The notes under the pieces were generated by a model. The model saw only the letters and a program-made list of their open reading frames with translations. It ran no database searches and was not told where the DNA came from. Positions 15,488 through 25,394 of a stretch of 64,000 nucleotides of DNA are shown here, in pieces. Each line of letters begins with the position of its first letter. Position 1 is the stretch's first letter. Position numbers and translations under genes: made by a program. Origin of the DNA: Flavobacterium notoginsengisoli (GTDB taxonomy: Bacteria; Bacteroidota; Bacteroidia; Flavobacteriales; Flavobacteriaceae); the NCBI RefSeq assembly GCF_014207905.1, contig NZ_JACHLB010000001.1, positions 1,366,723 to 1,430,722 on the forward strand. The letters are read 5' to 3'.

Positions 15488-18091
15488 TTACGGATTCTTT
15501 TTCTTAAAAAGACCATTTAATAAGTCACTTGCTTTTTTGGTAACTTCTTGAGTTTTTTGCTCTTTTTCTGCTTTTGCAGCTTGAGTTGTATCTTTCGCTT
15601 TTGTGTTTTTGTTGATTAAATCAGTAAGTGCCGAAGTTCCCTTTTGAGTCAGTTTTTCTTTCTGCTGATTAACCAATTGTGTGGTTAAATTATTTACAGC
15701 AGTTTTCATATCTGTACTTATTTTAGGATTCGAGAAGTTTCCAGTTAAAGTTGCATTAATCGGAATATTATCCAGTTTTGCTGCGTCCGCAGGAGATAAT
15801 TTAGCTATCAAATTATTTGCTTCTGTTCCTAAATATTTAGCAGGAACATCAAATTTTAAATTATAATTCATCGTTTGATCAAAACCGTGAGTTCCACCAA
15901 CAGTTACTTTAATGTCTTGGTATTTAATATCAAAAGGTTTGATGTTTACTTTTCCATTATCAAAAGTCAAAGCTGCTTTAATATCGTTTAGATTTACTTT
16001 GTTTAAATCAACAAATTTTACATTAGAACTTAAGGCTTTAAGTAAAGTTGAATTTTGAGAATTTACAGTTGTAGAAAGCAATTGTCCGATCAAATCTCCA
16101 GAAATAGATTTCAAATCTGGAGTTAATTCTTTAGCATCCAAATTTCCATTCAATTTAATTGTAGAATTCAATTTTCCGTTTATAATTCCAGCAATCGGAG
16201 CGATTTTTTTCATCATATCCAATTGAGTAAAAGTCTGCGCAATATCAACTTGATTGAAACCTAAATTCATATCAAAAGTTGGTACTTTTTCTTTTGTAGA
16301 AACTGCTCCGTTAAGTCCAATAGATCCTCCAAAAATATTCGTTTTGAAGTTTTCTAAAGTTGCTTTTTCATCTTTAATAAGCAGTTTTCCAGAAACATCT
16401 TTTAGTTTTAAATTGTCGTATAAAACTGTTGTTGCTTTCGCATTTAAAGTACAATTTAAGAAAGCTGGAATTTTCATTGCTTCTGCTGGTTTTGCGGCAG
16501 TTTTAGTTTCAGCTTTTGCAGGTTCTCCGGCAGTCATAAAATCATCAACTGCCAATTGGTTAGAACTCATGTTGAAGTTTCCTCTAAGTTCTTGTTTTTT
16601 AAACATAAAACCATAGAAGTTCTCCAAGACTCCATTAATACTAATATCACTTTTTCCAGTTGTAGCATCAAACTGTTTTAAGTTGATTCTGCTAGGATTG
16701 AACTCAACTAAAGCGGTGCTGATATTCATCGATTTATTATTTTCATCAGTATATTTAAATCCTGACAAACTCATTGTACCGGCATTTTTTATGTTTTGGT
16801 ATTGACTTTTCTCAACAGAAGCCATATCAAAATTGGTAGTAACATCGGCTTTTAAAATACCTGCCAAAGGCTTATCCATTTTAATTGGATATGCTTTTGA
16901 AAGATTAGCCAAGTTGATTGTTCCTTTCAATGCTGCATCGATGATCGGATTTACAGTAATGTTTTTGATATTCGCTTTAGCGTTAAAAACATCCTGATCA
17001 ATTCTAAAAGATAACTTATCTAGATTCACATAAGTATCATTTAAAATTCCAGTTTCGTTGATGATTTTCGTATCAATAACAATGTTTTGAACCGATTTTG
17101 GAAGATTCGGATATTGGAAAGAAGCATTGTTTGATGCAATTTCTACATTAAATTTCGGAACTGTAGTCTCAGTCAATTCTCCTTTGGCAAAACCGTTTAC
17201 AGTAAAATCTCCTGTCGTTTTTACACCGTCTAAACTAGAAGCATACGCAGAAGGAATTAAACCCAAAAAGTTAGTAAAAGAAGAAGTTGGAGTTTTAAAT
17301 TTCAAATCGTAAATCTGTTTGTTTTCAGCCATTTGAATGAATCCGTCAAACTCCAAAGGCAATTGATTAATTAAAGCTTTATTTTCTTTAAAAGTATATT
17401 TGCTTTTGTCTAAATCAATTCCAAGAATGGCGTCTAAAGTCAGTTTTACATTTTTCATGTAATTCATTTTGTCCATGTCTAATGAAACTTTAGCAGTCGT
17501 TTTGGTGTTCAAATCTAATTTTGAATTGGTGAAATCTCCAGTTCCTTCATGATTTAAACTGTCAATTACCATTTTGATTTTAGAACCTTGATCGATATAT
17601 CTAAAAGTGAAATTCTCGATTTTATAGTTTTGGATTTTTAAAGAAAGCGGTTTACTTGCTTCGTCTTTCTTATCTTCTTTTTTATCTTTTAATGCAATGT
17701 CAAAATTTCCGACACCATCTTTGTTGAAGATGATATTTATTAATCCGTTTGTTGAACTAATTCCTTGAATGTTTAATGGTTCTTCTTTTCCTTTAAAAAG
17801 TTCTTTAACGCTCATTTTTAAGTTTAATTCGCCAAGCGAAACCAAAGTATCACCTTCGAAAGGCGCTTTGTTTATGATAACCAATTTTTCAATCCCAACA
17901 GTTGCATTTGGGAAATTCTTAAACAAACTTAAATCAGCATCTGTAAAACTTACTTTAGCATCAACACTTTCGTTAATGGCTTCGACAATTTTCGCTTTGA
18001 TCTGATCTTTAAATAAAAAAGGTAAGGCAAATAAGGCGGCAACAAGTACCACAATGACAATGGCACTTATTTTTAAAACTTTCTTTAGCAT
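15488..18091 (-). CDS. AsmA-like envelope protein
   Basis: The 867-residue protein has an N-terminal membrane anchor (residues about 5-28, LKISAIVIVVLVAALFALPF). A long repetitive beta-rich body follows and ends in the AsmA_2-type C-terminal region (about 600-790). AsmA-like proteins are periplasmic bridge-forming proteins, and several move phospholipids between inner and outer membranes. The final 70 residues are Lys/Thr/Gln-rich and probably disordered. The gene stands alone, with the unrelated hydrolase gene upstream separated by a terminator. Confidence 0.85.
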   Translation of the reverse strand: MLKKVLKISAIVIVVLVAALFALPFLFKDQIKAKIVEAINESVDAKVSFTDADLSLFKNFPNATVGIEKLVIINKAPFEGDTLVSLGELNLKMSVKELFKGKEEPLNIQGISSTNGLINIIFNKDGVGNFDIALKDKKEDKKDEASKPLSLKIQNYKIENFTFRYIDQGSKIKMVIDSLNHEGTGDFTNSKLDLNTKTTAKVSLDMDKMNYMKNVKLTLDAILGIDLDKSKYTFKENKALINQLPLEFDGFIQMAENKQIYDLKFKTPTSSFTNFLGLIPSAYASSLDGVKTTGDFTVNGFAKGELTETTVPKFNVEIASNNASFQYPNLPKSVQNIVIDTKIINETGILNDTYVNLDKLSFRIDQDVFNAKANIKNITVNPIIDAALKGTINLANLSKAYPIKMDKPLAGILKADVTTNFDMASVEKSQYQNIKNAGTMSLSGFKYTDENNKSMNISTALVEFNPSRINLKQFDATTGKSDISINGVLENFYGFMFKKQELRGNFNMSSNQLAVDDFMTAGEPAKAETKTAAKPAEAMKIPAFLNCTLNAKATTVLYDNLKLKDVSGKLLIKDEKATLENFKTNIFGGSIGLNGAVSTKEKVPTFDMNLGFNQVDIAQTFTQLDMMKKIAPIAGIINGKLNSTIKLNGNLDAKELTPDLKSISGDLIGQLLSTTVNSQNSTLLKALSSNVKFVDLNKVNLNDIKAALTFDNGKVNIKPFDIKYQDIKVTVGGTHGFDQTMNYNLKFDVPAKYLGTEANNLIAKLSPADAAKLDNIPINATLTGNFSNPKISTDMKTAVNNLTTQLVNQQKEKLTQKGTSALTDLINKNTKAKDTTQAAKAEKEQKTQEVTKKASDLLNGLFKKKNP

Positions 18092-18212
18092 ATAATTAGA
18101 TTTGAGGGTTTAACTTCTTAAAATCGACCTTGCAAAAATAGTTTTTTTTACAAAAGTTTGAAGATAAAGTTTTCTTAAATTGTAAGAATATTACTTGTTT
18201 TTGTTAAATAAA

Positions 18213-18245
18213 AAAATCCGTTTGAAATAGTTTCAAACGGATTTT
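18213..18245 (-). terminator. terminator downstream of the hydrolase gene
   Basis: A 15-bp perfect stem (18213-18227 with 18231-18245) encloses a three-base loop. Read on the minus strand it ends in a T-run, fitting termination of the sppA-hydrolase unit. Confidence 0.85.
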
Positions 18246-18263
18246 AGATCTGGTTTATTTTAT

Positions 18264-19211
18264 TTATTTCTTAATAAATGAAACTATTTTCTCTACGAGT
18301 CTTTCCGATAGTGGAAGTGTTTCATTATTATAGCTTGCCATATTTGCATTTTGATCGCCATCAATGATTTTCATCATATGATTCATCTTGTCAATAATTA
18401 CCTTTTCAGCATTTTTATTGGCTTGAGATAAATTTTCGGCATCTTTAACCGCAATTTGCAAATCATTGTTTCCTTGTAAAATTAAAATTGGAATGGTGAG
18501 TTTTGCAATTTCTGTCTGTGGATTGTATTTGAACCATGAAATTAAATAAGGTTGCACGCTTGGTCTGAAAAGTGCATTCAGCATTGGATCTACTTTTTTT
18601 ACTTCAAATCCATTTTTTAGACTATCAATAATAGGAAAAGTCATGTCGTCCAATTGTTTCATATTTTTTGCAGCAATCTGCGTTTTTATAATCTGATCAG
18701 CTGGTTCCCCTGCACCCGCAATCGAAACAAATTTGTCTGCTTTTGCACTGGCTGCCATTCCTATTAAAGAACCTTCGCTATGACCAATTATAATAATTTT
18801 AGAAAAACGTTTGTCTTGCTTTAAATAATTGATCCAGCTTTTTGCGTCTTGAATGTAATTTTCAAAAACCAAACTGCTTTCTGAACCACCAGCAGCTTTA
18901 CTTTCTCCAATAGCTCTTTTGTCATATCGTAATGATGCGATTCCGTTTTTAGCCAAAGCCTCGGCCAGCATTTTTAACGAATTGTTTTTCATCATCGGAT
19001 TATTTCCGTTTCTGTCTGTTGGCCCAGATCCAGCAATAATCAAAGCAACGGGAACTTTGCCAGTTAAATCTGGCGTAGTCAATGTACCAAATATTTGGTC
19101 ATTATTGATTTTAAGTACCGCTGGATTTTCCTTAAAAGTCAAATCTTTTTTGGTTTGAGCATTTAAAGCACTCAAAAACAAAACCGTCAAAAAAAGAATT
19201 ATTTTATTCAT
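18264..19211 (-). CDS. secreted alpha/beta hydrolase
   Basis: The 315-residue protein begins with a Sec signal peptide (MNKIILFLTVLFLSALNAQ) and has the serine-hydrolase elbow GHSEGS, an oxyanion-region VALIIAGSGPTDRNG, and a late His in MNHMMKIIDG. The D in GNNDLQIAVKDAE is a likely acid. It resembles peptidase S9/dienelactone-hydrolase-like esterases. The substrate is unknown and the predicted location is the periplasm. It lies 12 bases after sppA and is likely co-transcribed. Confidence 0.85.
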   Translation of the reverse strand: MNKIILFLTVLFLSALNAQTKKDLTFKENPAVLKINNDQIFGTLTTPDLTGKVPVALIIAGSGPTDRNGNNPMMKNNSLKMLAEALAKNGIASLRYDKRAIGESKAAGGSESSLVFENYIQDAKSWINYLKQDKRFSKIIIIGHSEGSLIGMAASAKADKFVSIAGAGEPADQIIKTQIAAKNMKQLDDMTFPIIDSLKNGFEVKKVDPMLNALFRPSVQPYLISWFKYNPQTEIAKLTIPILILQGNNDLQIAVKDAENLSQANKNAEKVIIDKMNHMMKIIDGDQNANMASYNNETLPLSERLVEKIVSFIKK

Positions 19212-19223
19212 TTCTTAATTGAA

Positions 19224-20981
19224 TTAATAAATATTGATTCCGAAAGGCATAATGGCTTGAACACCATTTTGTTTCTGAAATTTCTTTACCTGTTCAATAA
19301 GAAGGTAATTTTCTTCTCCGATTTCTTCTTTCAAGAAAGCTTCTTTAGATTTTGCAAAAGGCAATCCAGAAATCAAGTCATTAAAAGTCTTTTCGTATTC
19401 TGGATAATTTTGAGTGCTGTATGATTTTATTTTAGCAATTCGAGCAGCTTCTGCAATGGCATCATTCAATCCACCGATTTTATCTACTAAACCTAATTTT
19501 AAGGCTTCTGTTCCAGACCAAACTCTTCCCTGAGCGATTGCATCAACTTGTTCAAAAGTCATTTTTCTTCCTTCAGCCACATGCGTAACAAAGGTGTGGT
19601 ATATTTTTTCAACTCCTTCTAGAGTAAAAGCTTTGAATTTCTCATCGACAGGCACAAACGGACTGTAATTTGCTGAATTTTCGTGTGTTTTAACCTGCTC
19701 AGAATTGATTCCTAATTTATTAGCAAGCGGACTAAAGTTTGGAAGCATTCCGAAAACACCAATAGAACCTGTAATCGTATTGTTTTCTGCAAAAATTGTA
19801 TTCGCATTACAAGCAATGTAATAACCTCCAGAAGCGGCATAATTTCCCATAGAAACCACAACAGGCTTTACTTTTTTGGTAATTTCAATTTCTCTCCAAA
19901 TCAAATCAGAAGTTAGAGCACTTCCTCCTGGACTGTCAATTCGAAGAACAATTGCTTTTACATCGTCATTTTTTCTTGCTTCCTGCAAAGAACGACGCAT
20001 TGATCCTTCGCCAATTGTATTTACATCGCCTTCACCACTGCCAATTTCGCCTTGTGCATAAATAATGGCAATTTGATCAGTCGCTGTGTTAGCTAAAGCT
20101 GTAGTAACATTGTTTTGAGTATAATCTGAAATAGAGATTTTGTTGTAATCTTCATCTCCGCTTACTTTCAACGCTTTTCTGATTGCATTGTGGTAAACAT
20201 CTTCGTAAGCAATAATATCAACTAAATGCTGTTGTTTTGCCATTTCTGGAGTTCTAGCTAAAAGACCGTTTGCGATTTCGTTTAATTTTGGCAAAGGAAT
20301 ATTTCTGCTTTTCGAAATATCGGTTGAAACCGTTGTCCAGATAGAGTTCAAAAGGGCTGTCATTTGTTCTCTATTGGCGTCGCTCATTTTGTTTTCTAAG
20401 AAAGGTTCAACAGCACTTTTGTATTTTCCATGGCGAATTACTTCCATATGAATACCTGATTTATCCTGAAAATCTTTGAAAAACATTACTTCAGAAGAAA
20501 GACCTTTAAAGTCTAAATCTCCCGCTGGATTGATGTAAATAGTATTGGCAACAGAATTTAAATAATATTCTTTTTGCGAATACGTATTCGCGTAAGCCCA
20601 AACAAATTTCCCTGATTTTTTGAATCTTTCAAGAGCATTTCTCAAGTCTTTGTATTGCGCAAGACCTAAAGAAGACTCATCATTTAAAATAGAAATACCT
20701 TTGATATTGTCATCGGTTTTAGCCGCATCAATAGCATTGATTACATCGGTTAAGCCAATTCCTTTTTTGTCTGAGAAGACGCTTACCCAAGGATCTTTAT
20801 ATTTTCCGGCGTAATCGTTGTTGATTTCTTTTAAGTTCAATTCAATAACCGAATCAGATTTAACAGAAACAGTATCGTCACCTCCAAAAAGAGCGCCGAT
20901 AAAAATTACTCCAAAAAAGAAGAGCATCATAAATACAAAAATACCAATAACGGTGGCAAGTACATTTCCTAAAAACTTCAT
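19224..20981 (-). CDS. sppA: signal peptide peptidase SppA, 67K type
   Basis: SppA degrades signal peptides left in the membrane. The 585-residue length and tandem Clp-like (S49) domains match the long E. coli-type enzyme. The membrane anchor is at residues about 8-32. The general-base lysine is probably in HGKYKSAVEP of the N-terminal half, and the nucleophile serine in GNYAASGGYYIA of the C-terminal half, as in the family. A -7 element (TATATTTG on the minus strand, 21070-21077) lies upstream, divergent from the folK fusion. The hydrolase follows 12 bases downstream. Confidence 0.95.
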   Translation of the reverse strand: MKFLGNVLATVIGIFVFMMLFFFGVIFIGALFGGDDTVSVKSDSVIELNLKEINNDYAGKYKDPWVSVFSDKKGIGLTDVINAIDAAKTDDNIKGISILNDESSLGLAQYKDLRNALERFKKSGKFVWAYANTYSQKEYYLNSVANTIYINPAGDLDFKGLSSEVMFFKDFQDKSGIHMEVIRHGKYKSAVEPFLENKMSDANREQMTALLNSIWTTVSTDISKSRNIPLPKLNEIANGLLARTPEMAKQQHLVDIIAYEDVYHNAIRKALKVSGDEDYNKISISDYTQNNVTTALANTATDQIAIIYAQGEIGSGEGDVNTIGEGSMRRSLQEARKNDDVKAIVLRIDSPGGSALTSDLIWREIEITKKVKPVVVSMGNYAASGGYYIACNANTIFAENNTITGSIGVFGMLPNFSPLANKLGINSEQVKTHENSANYSPFVPVDEKFKAFTLEGVEKIYHTFVTHVAEGRKMTFEQVDAIAQGRVWSGTEALKLGLVDKIGGLNDAIAEAARIAKIKSYSTQNYPEYEKTFNDLISGLPFAKSKEAFLKEEIGEENYLLIEQVKKFQKQNGVQAIMPFGINIY

Positions 20982-21069
20982 GTGTATATTTTTTTAATAA
21001 GTCGTGAAAAGGGGTAAAATGTTACAAATTAGAAATCTAAAATTTTTGATTAAACCAGACCTCGTTTCA

Positions 21070-21110
21070 CAAATATATTGGTTAATTCTAAAATAGTTTT
21101 AGTTAATTTG
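21070..21110. promoter_or_regulatory. divergent sppA / folK-dNK promoter region
   Basis: On the minus strand, TATATTTG (plus 21070-21077) is a perfect TAnnTTTG match for sppA. On the plus strand, TTG (21078-21080), 22 bases and TTAATTTG (21103-21110, one mismatch) could serve the folK fusion, whose ATG is at 21119. The two would be nearly back to back. Confidence 0.45.
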
Positions 21111-21118
21111 CATTAATT

Positions 21119-22252
21119 ATGAAATTACAGCATCAAGTCGTTTTATCGATAGGCAGCAACCAAGGCAACAAATTAGAAAACATCCAAAAATGTATTGATT
21201 TAATCCATCAAAAAGTTGGGTCTGTCGTAAAAGTTTCCAAACTTTACGAAACTCCTGCGTGGGGTTTTGAAAGTGATGCTTTTTATAATTGTGCACTTCT
21301 TTTATACACAAATTCATCTGCGCAAAAGATTCTGAATCAGGTTTTAAAGGTTGAAAAAGAACTTGGCAGAATCCGATCGAATCAAAAAGGGTATCAGTCT
21401 AGGATTATAGATGTCGATTTGATTGTTTTTGATAATGAAATTATCGATTCAGAAAAACTGCAAGTTCCACATCCTTTAATGCAAAACAGAAATTTTGTTT
21501 TATTGCCAATTCGTGATTTGAAATTAAATTGGAAGCATCCTATTCTGCATAAAACAATTTTAGAATTGATTGCAATTACTCCTGATGAAAGCGTTTGTAC
21601 GGTAGTTCAAGATTTGAAAAGACCGATTGATGAAATCCCGTTAAATCAATTTAATTATATTGCTTTTGAAGGAAATATTGGTGCAGGAAAAACTACTTTA
21701 GTTCATAAAATTGCAGAAGATTTTAACGGGAAAACAGTTTTAGAAAGATTTGCTGATAATCCGTTTTTGCCTAAATTTTATAAGGATCAAAACAGATATG
21801 CTTTTCCTTTAGAAATGTCTTTTTTAGCTGATCGTTACCAGCAACTATCAGATGACTTAGCACAATTTGACTTGTTTAAAGATTTTATTGTTGCCGATTA
21901 TCATATTTTCAAATCTTTGATTTTTGCCAAAATCACTTTGCAGGAAGATGAATATCGTTTGTACAGAAATCTTTTTGATATCATTTACAAAGAAATGCCT
22001 AAGCCAGATTTGTATGTTTATTTGTATCAGAATACAGAACGTCTTTTGCAGAACATTAAAAAACGAGGCCGTGCTTACGAACAGAATATAGAAGCTTCTT
22101 ATTTGGAAAAAATTAATAACGGGTACTTAGAATATATAAAATCGCAAACAGATTTAAATGTTCTAATTATTGACGTTTCTGATCGTGATTTTGTGAAAAA
22201 ACACGAAGACTACATTTTTATTTTGAATGAAATCAAGAAAAAGCTGAGCTAA
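21119..22252 (+). CDS. folK: FolK-deoxynucleoside kinase fusion protein
   Basis: Residues 1-160 are 6-hydroxymethyl-7,8-dihydropterin pyrophosphokinase (folate synthesis): SIGSNQGNKLENI, KLYETPAWGF and the RIIDVDLIVFDNE signature. Residues 178-377 are a deoxyribonucleoside kinase: P-loop EGNIGAGKT (184-192), the FLADRYQQL catalytic/DRx region and an Arg-rich LID (KKRGRAYEQ). The two halves join without a stop, and both keep their catalytic motifs. This fusion is found in flavobacteria and relatives. Linking folate and deoxynucleotide salvage fits shared demand for DNA precursors, but coordination is inferred. It converges with the large T9SS cargo gene. Confidence 0.93.
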   Translation: MKLQHQVVLSIGSNQGNKLENIQKCIDLIHQKVGSVVKVSKLYETPAWGFESDAFYNCALLLYTNSSAQKILNQVLKVEKELGRIRSNQKGYQSRIIDVDLIVFDNEIIDSEKLQVPHPLMQNRNFVLLPIRDLKLNWKHPILHKTILELIAITPDESVCTVVQDLKRPIDEIPLNQFNYIAFEGNIGAGKTTLVHKIAEDFNGKTVLERFADNPFLPKFYKDQNRYAFPLEMSFLADRYQQLSDDLAQFDLFKDFIVADYHIFKSLIFAKITLQEDEYRLYRNLFDIIYKEMPKPDLYVYLYQNTERLLQNIKKRGRAYEQNIEASYLEKINNGYLEYIKSQTDLNVLIIDVSDRDFVKKHEDYIFILNEIKKKLS

Positions 22253-22318
22253 TGTGTCAATTAGAAAATTGTTTTTAAATTATCTAATTGTCTAATTTTC
22301 ACATTCTCTAATTAAATT

Positions 22319-25288
22319 CTATCTTTTTAAAGTGAAATGCCCTCGTAAAATAGGCATTGTATCATCTACTTTTAAAGCATACCAATAATCTGAAGAGGGA
22401 AGAGGAGTTTTATTTGAAGTACCATCCCAACTCATGTTAGATTGGCTTAACACTGCTATCAATTTTCCGTATCGATCATAAATGGTTACTTGTGCTTGCG
22501 GATAATGTTCCATTCCGCTTACTTCCCAAACGTCATTATAAGTGTCATTGTTTGGAGTAAAGAAAGGAGGAAAAACAAGTACTACAAATTGTTTAGTGTG
22601 TTCTCCGCAACCGCTTTTTTCTTTTACGTATGCAGTGTGCAATCCAGCAGGAACATCAAAGAAAATGTTCGAATTATGGTATTCAATTCCGTCGACAGAA
22701 TATTCGAAATATTCCTCAGCCTTTACAGGAAAAATAATCACTCTTGTTCCTTCAACATTCACGCGGTCTATTTGCGGAATTTTATGTTCTTCGACTACAA
22801 CAGTTTTTCTGCTTGTACAGCTTTCAGGAGCTGGACTTGTTACATTGACTGTATAAGTTCCTCCTGCGTTTACAACGGTAGTTTGCGTTGTTGCCCCATT
22901 AGACCATAAATAGTTCATTCCAGAAATTCCAGCATCGAGAGTTATGGTTTCAAATTGACATAAAGTTAAAGTTTCGTCAGTAACAACAGGTGGTGTGTAG
23001 ATAGTAATATTTACAGCAATTCTATTCGGATTGATACAACCATTATTTGACGCCTCGGCATAATAAGTTGTATTGGAAGAAATAGTAGGAGTTGTAAAAT
23101 TTGTTCCTGCAAAAACACTTGTTCCGCCAGTTGAAGAGGTAAACCAGTTTATTGTTCCTGCGTTTGATGAAGCCTGAAGTGTTACAGTTCCGGCACCACA
23201 TCTTGAAACATTGGTATTCGTAGCAATTGGATCGCTTGGTGTTTGATTTATGGTAGCAACAACAGATTTACGATTTACCTCACAACCAGCATCTACGTAA
23301 TAAGTCGTTGTTGTGCTTATTGTTGGAGTTGTGTAAGTGTTTCCGGTTCCTAATAAATTTCCTCCAGTTGCGGCATCATACCAGCTAATTGTAGCTCCAG
23401 CTGTTGCAGTTGCAGTAAGATTAAAACTTCCAGAATCACAAAGTGGAGCAGGATTTGCTGCAGGCGTTGCGACTGGAATTGTAATTTGAGTACTAGCTGC
23501 AATTTTTAATGGAGCTTCTCCCGGCATTCCTCCAAACTCAACAACAAATCCTTTTGGTTGGTAATTACCGCTAGGATCTCCCGTATTTGAGAGATCGTTC
23601 CAAGAACCACTTATTCCGACTCCAGGTTGTGTAATATGAGCATAATCCTCATTTCCTTGCTGATTTGGTTCTCCTGTATTCCAAAATGCAAAATTAGGAG
23701 TTGAACCATTTGCGTTTCCATTCCAGAAAATAGTACCAGCTTCTGGACCAGTAACCCATTTCCAAACACCTTCAGTTTCGGCGTCACTTCCGCCGATCCA
23801 TCCTGTTCCAGAGGCTTGTTCTCCAATTAGTTTGGCTTCATCAGCAGATAAAATTGTAGCTAAATATCCTTGAAGTCCATAATATTTAAGGGTCTCTGCA
23901 TTTGCTTTTGCATCTGACCAGCTAATGCCAAGCGAGGGGATGTATACATAAAAGTGGCCAGTAGAGGCTAAATAATTAGCTTTTCCAATTGTTATCGAAA
24001 AAGTTTTTGTGCCCGTTAACGTAGTAGAAGGGTTTGAAAAAACAATATCTTTTATAATCGATTCTAAATCCGAGTATAAAATTTCAGTTCCGTTTGATTT
24101 TGAAATTGTTAGCTTTCCAGCAACAGCATCCCATTGTGTTACGATTGTTGGATACAGAGTCGAATTTGAAAGCGTAAGAAGATCCCCATTAGAATAACCG
24201 GATGAGATTTGAATGTAACCAGCCAGTGTTCCTGTTTCATTTGGATCATGAGTAATAGAAAATGTTTCAACTATCTTTATTTCAGAGCCGGGGCAATATA
24301 TTTGATCACCTGTTGCGTTTAATTCTGGTATACTATAAATGACTTTGTTACAATCGTTCGAATAAAAAGCGGTTCCGTCTTTATATGTTGACCAATTCGT
24401 CATGGAGTAGATTTCATTATCAACATCTATGCAGGTAAGGGTATTGTTTATTTTAAAATTACCAATAGAAAGCAAATTATTTTTCCCGTTTCTTAAATCT
24501 AATTTAGTAAGCTGATTGTCATCTATTAATAAACGTTGAATTGCTGTGTTTTTAGAAAAATCCAATTCAGTTATTTGATTGTGGCTGCAATAAATATTGA
24601 TTAAGGCAGGACTATTAGTAACATTTAAGCTCGATAAATTATTATTGCTGCAATCTAAATTGGTTAAAATTGTGCTAGAACTTAAATTAAGGCTGGTTAT
24701 TAGATTATCAGCACAGTTTAAACTTTTTAAAACGGCACAAGTCGACACATCTAAGGCAGTTAATTGATTTTTGTTACATTGAACAAAATCTAACAGTGTG
24801 TTTTTAGATAAATCTAAAGAGATTAATTTATTTTCAGCGCAATATAACTTTGTCAGTGCAATATTTTTAGAAAGATCCAAACTTGTTAGGTTGGTCTTTT
24901 CGCACTCAAGTTCTTTTAAAGCAATATTATTAGACAAATCTAAGCTCGACAGCTGAGTTAGGCTACAGCTCAAATTGGTTAAAGCAATATTTTTGGAGAG
25001 ATCTAAAGTAAATATTGGGTTTTGAACACAGTATAATTCTTTTAACGAAACGAAATCTTGTATACCGGTTAAGTTTGTAATTCCTCTAGTAGAAATATTT
25101 AAACTAATTACGCTTGCCGCACTTGATGTTAAAACTTGACCATCTATAGGGCCAGAATCAATTCCGAAATCAATTAAAGCTTGTTCGAAGTTCGCATCAG
25201 GAATAGGGGTGTATTGTGCAAATCCAATAGAGCTGGAAAGCAGTACAAGAAATAAGAATGATACTTTTAAGAAAATAGAGTTTTTCAT
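22319..25288 (-). CDS. T9SS type B cargo: LRR, C-type lectin and Ig-like domains
   Basis: The 989-residue secreted protein starts with a Sec signal (residues 1-24, ends IGFAQ). Then come about ten leucine-rich repeats of about 21 residues (LTSLDLSKNIALTKLYC type, about 60-285) and a region with a cadherin/Calx-like feel. A C-type-lectin-like domain (about 450-590) has GWIGGSD, the sugar-binding-type EPN and WNDL. Two or more Ig-like domains of the T9SS type follow (ISWYDAATGG, TINWFTSSTGG). The C-terminus FTPNNDTYNDVWEV to GHFTLKR is the type B (gliding/CHU_C-like) sorting domain. It is probably a cell-surface adhesin or polysaccharide-binding protein. Domain limits are by eye. Confidence 0.92.
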   Translation of the reverse strand: MKNSIFLKVSFLFLVLLSSSIGFAQYTPIPDANFEQALIDFGIDSGPIDGQVLTSSAASVISLNISTRGITNLTGIQDFVSLKELYCVQNPIFTLDLSKNIALTNLSCSLTQLSSLDLSNNIALKELECEKTNLTSLDLSKNIALTKLYCAENKLISLDLSKNTLLDFVQCNKNQLTALDVSTCAVLKSLNCADNLITSLNLSSSTILTNLDCSNNNLSSLNVTNSPALINIYCSHNQITELDFSKNTAIQRLLIDDNQLTKLDLRNGKNNLLSIGNFKINNTLTCIDVDNEIYSMTNWSTYKDGTAFYSNDCNKVIYSIPELNATGDQIYCPGSEIKIVETFSITHDPNETGTLAGYIQISSGYSNGDLLTLSNSTLYPTIVTQWDAVAGKLTISKSNGTEILYSDLESIIKDIVFSNPSTTLTGTKTFSITIGKANYLASTGHFYVYIPSLGISWSDAKANAETLKYYGLQGYLATILSADEAKLIGEQASGTGWIGGSDAETEGVWKWVTGPEAGTIFWNGNANGSTPNFAFWNTGEPNQQGNEDYAHITQPGVGISGSWNDLSNTGDPSGNYQPKGFVVEFGGMPGEAPLKIAASTQITIPVATPAANPAPLCDSGSFNLTATATAGATISWYDAATGGNLLGTGNTYTTPTISTTTTYYVDAGCEVNRKSVVATINQTPSDPIATNTNVSRCGAGTVTLQASSNAGTINWFTSSTGGTSVFAGTNFTTPTISSNTTYYAEASNNGCINPNRIAVNITIYTPPVVTDETLTLCQFETITLDAGISGMNYLWSNGATTQTTVVNAGGTYTVNVTSPAPESCTSRKTVVVEEHKIPQIDRVNVEGTRVIIFPVKAEEYFEYSVDGIEYHNSNIFFDVPAGLHTAYVKEKSGCGEHTKQFVVLVFPPFFTPNNDTYNDVWEVSGMEHYPQAQVTIYDRYGKLIAVLSQSNMSWDGTSNKTPLPSSDYWYALKVDDTMPILRGHFTLKR

Positions 25289-25394
25289 TTTATAAAAGTA
25301 TCAATTTTATAATAATAAAAAAATATTTTTATATTTCTAACATTTAATGCTTTATAAATATGTTAAAATCACATTTATAATGTAAAAATATTCT

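Noticed and set aside
22490..22909. Plus-strand open frames within the T9SS cargo gene
   Set aside because: They are antisense shadows with low-complexity Cys/Ser/Phe text. The minus-strand frame is clearly coding.
24500..25080. Regular repeats that could be taken for a CRISPR array
   Set aside because: The repeats, about 63 bases apart, are in-frame codons of 21-residue leucine-rich repeats of the T9SS cargo. The units are not identical, there are no unique spacers and no cas genes.
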